DNA from: Proteiniphilum sp. UBA5384
GTDB lineage: Bacteria > Bacteroidota > Bacteroidia > Bacteroidales > Dysgonomonadaceae
NCBI RefSeq assembly: GCF_002410825.1
Contig: NZ_DHOS01000034.1
Coordinates: 1-64,000 of the forward strand
Length of the DNA stretch: 64,000 nt
Direction: 5' to 3'
The notes under the pieces are model-generated. The model searched no databases, was not told the DNA's origin, and saw only the letters and a program-made list of their open reading frames with translations. Each line of letters begins with the position of its first letter. The stretch's first letter is position 1. The position numbers and the translations under genes were made by a program. This document shows, in pieces, positions 62,235-64,000 of this stretch.

Positions 62235-64000
62235 TTACTGAATATTTAAATCATATGGAATGCGTGCCTGTATATAGTCCTGTTCTTTGATATCTTTCAG
62301 GAGCATAAACATTTCATAGCTTTCTCCCAGGTATTCTTTCATTGTTCTGGCGACCAGTTCTTCTTTCTGGGGATTGAACAATTCTTCGAAACGGGAACGG
62401 AGTTTAGGATATTCGAATACGACATAACTCTTACCCAGATTAGCCATTTCAGCCGCAATTTCGATAGCTTTTTCAATACCTCCCAGTTCATCGACCAGTC
62501 CAATCTCTTTGGCCTGGTTGCCTGTCCATACACGTCCCCCGGCGTAAAGAGCCAGAGAATCTTTGGGCATGTCACGTCCTTCGGCACAACGGGTCAAGAA
62601 CAGGTCGTACCCCCTTTCAATCATGGCTTGCATCATCTGTTTTTCTCTTTCGTTGAAAGGACGAGTTATATTCCCGAAATCGGAGAACTCGTTGGTTTTT
62701 ACCTTATCGGTAGAAATGCCGAGTTTTTTTGCTGTTCCTTCAAAATTGGGAATAGCGCCGAAAATACCAATTGATCCGGTCAGGGTAGTAGGTTGCGCTA
62801 CAATTTTATCAGCGTTACATGCGATATAATATCCCCCCGAAGCCGCCATATCGCCCATAGATACTACTACCGGTTTTTCTGTCTTCAGGTCGGAAATGGC
62901 TTTCCATATCTGTTCGGAAGCATAAGCACTTCCTCCTCCCGAATTGATACGGAATACTACCGCCTTTATCTCTTTGTCTTTTCGCAGTTTCTCAATTTGA
63001 TCTACCATATATTTGTCCTGGATATTAGATGACCCGGAACCCGAAACGATATTTCCATATGCATATAAAATGGCGATGGTATTGTCGGTTTTTTTGACCG
63101 TTTTTGTCGTGACCGATCTCATGTCGGATACTGTGGCCGACCGGATTTTCGTATCTTCATCGATGCCCAGCAGATTTCTCAGGTAATTTTTCATTTCTGT
63201 TTCGTAAACAAGGGTATCTACCAGATTGGAAGAAAGCAGAAAGTCGGTGGGCTGTATTGCCGGCAGACTATCGGCCAGCAAATCCATATCAGTAGAGGTG
63301 AGTGAACGCGATTCGGCCATGTCATTTTTCATAAAATTCCATATATCGTTCAGGTAGGAACTCACCTGTTCCCGGTTGGCTTCACTCATTTCATTTTGAG
63401 TAAATGGTTCTACCGCAGATTTATAGGTTCCTACTTTGAATATCTGCATTTCGATCCCCAACTTATCCAATGCATCTTTATAAAAGACTGGAATGGAAGC
63501 CAGCCCGTGAAGGTCGAGCATTCCCTGGGGATTGATAGCCACTTTGTCGGCAATGGACGCAAGATAATAACCACCCTGTGTATAATTATCGGCATAGGTG
63601 ACGATAAATTTGCCGCTCTCTTTGAAATTTTCCAGTTCGTGCCGGATTTCAGCCAGTGTAGCTATCGAAGCTGTCATATTGCGGGAGTCGATATAGATTC
63701 CCTTTATTTTATCATTATTTTTTGCTTTCCTGATGGCACTCACGATATCATTTAACCCTATAGCGGAAGGACGATCGGAATTGATCATAGAGGTGAACGG
63801 ATCATCTTCCGGTACACGTTCGTTTATCGGCCCGTCCAGACGGAGGTTTAGTACCGTATTCTCCTGTAGGATAAATTTTTCTCCGGTCGATAGGGAACCC
63901 ATGAATGATCCCATTGCCCCAAAAATAAAAATCATTGCAATAATAGAAAAGAGGATATTCGCGAGGACAAAGCCTAAGGCAGACGCGAGTGTGATCTTCA
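62235..64000 (-). CDS. sppA: Signal peptide peptidase SppA, 5' end cut by window
   Basis: The frame continues upstream of the ATG at 63935 to the window edge, reading KITLASALGFVLANILFSII, so the true start lies at or just beyond 64000. This gives a membrane anchor, then a duplicated serine-protease fold of the 67-kDa type. The catalytic lysine is in GTYKSAVEPF and the serine in GDMAASGGYY, followed by TGSIGIFG. It degrades cleaved signal peptides in the inner membrane. About 588 residues are visible. Confidence 0.93.
   Translation of the reverse strand, partial: KITLASALGFVLANILFSIIAMIFIFGAMGSFMGSLSTGEKFILQENTVLNLRLDGPINERVPEDDPFTSMINSDRPSAIGLNDIVSAIRKAKNNDKIKGIYIDSRNMTASIATLAEIRHELENFKESGKFIVTYADNYTQGGYYLASIADKVAINPQGMLDLHGLASIPVFYKDALDKLGIEMQIFKVGTYKSAVEPFTQNEMSEANREQVSSYLNDIWNFMKNDMAESRSLTSTDMDLLADSLPAIQPTDFLLSSNLVDTLVYETEMKNYLRNLLGIDEDTKIRSATVSDMRSVTTKTVKKTDNTIAILYAYGNIVSGSGSSNIQDKYMVDQIEKLRKDKEIKAVVFRINSGGGSAYASEQIWKAISDLKTEKPVVVSMGDMAASGGYYIACNADKIVAQPTTLTGSIGIFGAIPNFEGTAKKLGISTDKVKTNEFSDFGNITRPFNEREKQMMQAMIERGYDLFLTRCAEGRDMPKDSLALYAGGRVWTGNQAKEIGLVDELGGIEKAIEIAAEMANLGKSYVVFEYPKLRSRFEELFNPQKEELVARTMKEYLGESYEMFMLLKDIKEQDYIQARIPYDLNIQ

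Overview
The window is Bacteroidota chromosome, most likely Bacteroidales (a Dysgonomonadaceae-like genus is my guess). The signs are two SusC/SusD loci, a hybrid two-component regulator, a type III glutamine synthetase, BACON-domain lipoproteins, promoters of the TTTG-N19/20-TAnnTTTG type, and the lack of strong Shine-Dalgarno sites. No rRNA operon or CRISPR array is visible. Two tRNA genes (Leu-CAA and Phe-GAA) are present, and both have foreign-looking DNA on their 3' side.

Layout. (1) 1-1505: the right end of a defence locus, with a 5'-truncated SEC-C protein overlapping a TIR-STING effector of CBASS type, up against tRNA-Leu. (2) 1923-13259: GDP-mannose synthesis (manC) and a nitrogen-assimilation block (asnB, gltD, gltB, glnA type III). 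(3) 13694-14848: a stand-alone AAA ATPase. (4) 15101-31745: a polysaccharide utilisation locus (PUL). A hybrid two-component sensor diverges from a plus-strand operon of two EEP-family phosphodiesterase-like proteins, two GH130 proteins, an MFS transporter, SusC, SusD, a DUF3823 lipoprotein and an IPT/NHL lipoprotein, closed by a strong hairpin. (5) 31815-37298: a gene remnant, then ccsA and a frameshifted ccs1/resB downstream of nrfA and nrfH (ammonia-forming nitrite reduction), and a divergent Crp/Fnr regulator with FNR-like cysteines. (6) 37320-39518: a three-gene overlapping set (GNAT-like, DUF3440 PAPS-reductase-like, ParB-like) resembling IbrA/IbrB. (7) 39522-43684: an AlkD-like repair protein, then a decaying stretch (MBL-fold protein without its zinc histidines, AraC-type pseudogene, peptide deformylase-like protein with an altered HExxH), then a repressor and small protein pair. 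(8) 43761-54991: a second SusC/SusD locus with an IPT/NHL lipoprotein, a DUF1735/DUF4361-type lipoprotein, a BACON-calcineurin phosphoesterase and a triple-BACON lipoprotein. (9) 55013-59151: plsC-like acyltransferase, broken genes, and a roughly 2.5-kb mini-island at tRNA-Phe that carries a complete HipB-HipS-HipT toxin-antitoxin set, two integrase remnants and 14-bp att-like direct repeats. (10) 59233-64000: housekeeping genes thiL, purine nucleoside phosphorylase, lpxK and sppA (cut by the window edge).

How the genes work together. In the first PUL, SusC/SusD would import a mannose-containing glycan. A lipoprotein GH130 resembling beta-1,2-mannosidases would trim it outside the cytoplasm, the MFS protein would carry product inward, and the cytoplasmic GH130 would finish it, possibly by phosphorolysis to mannose-1-phosphate, which is also the substrate of ManC. 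Neither PUL has a recognisable endo-glycosidase, but both encode phosphoesterase-fold secreted proteins, so a phosphorylated or phosphodiester-bearing glycan or glycolipid is a reasonable hypothesis. The most notable accessory systems are the TIR-STING locus at the left edge and the HipBST-like island at tRNA-Phe.
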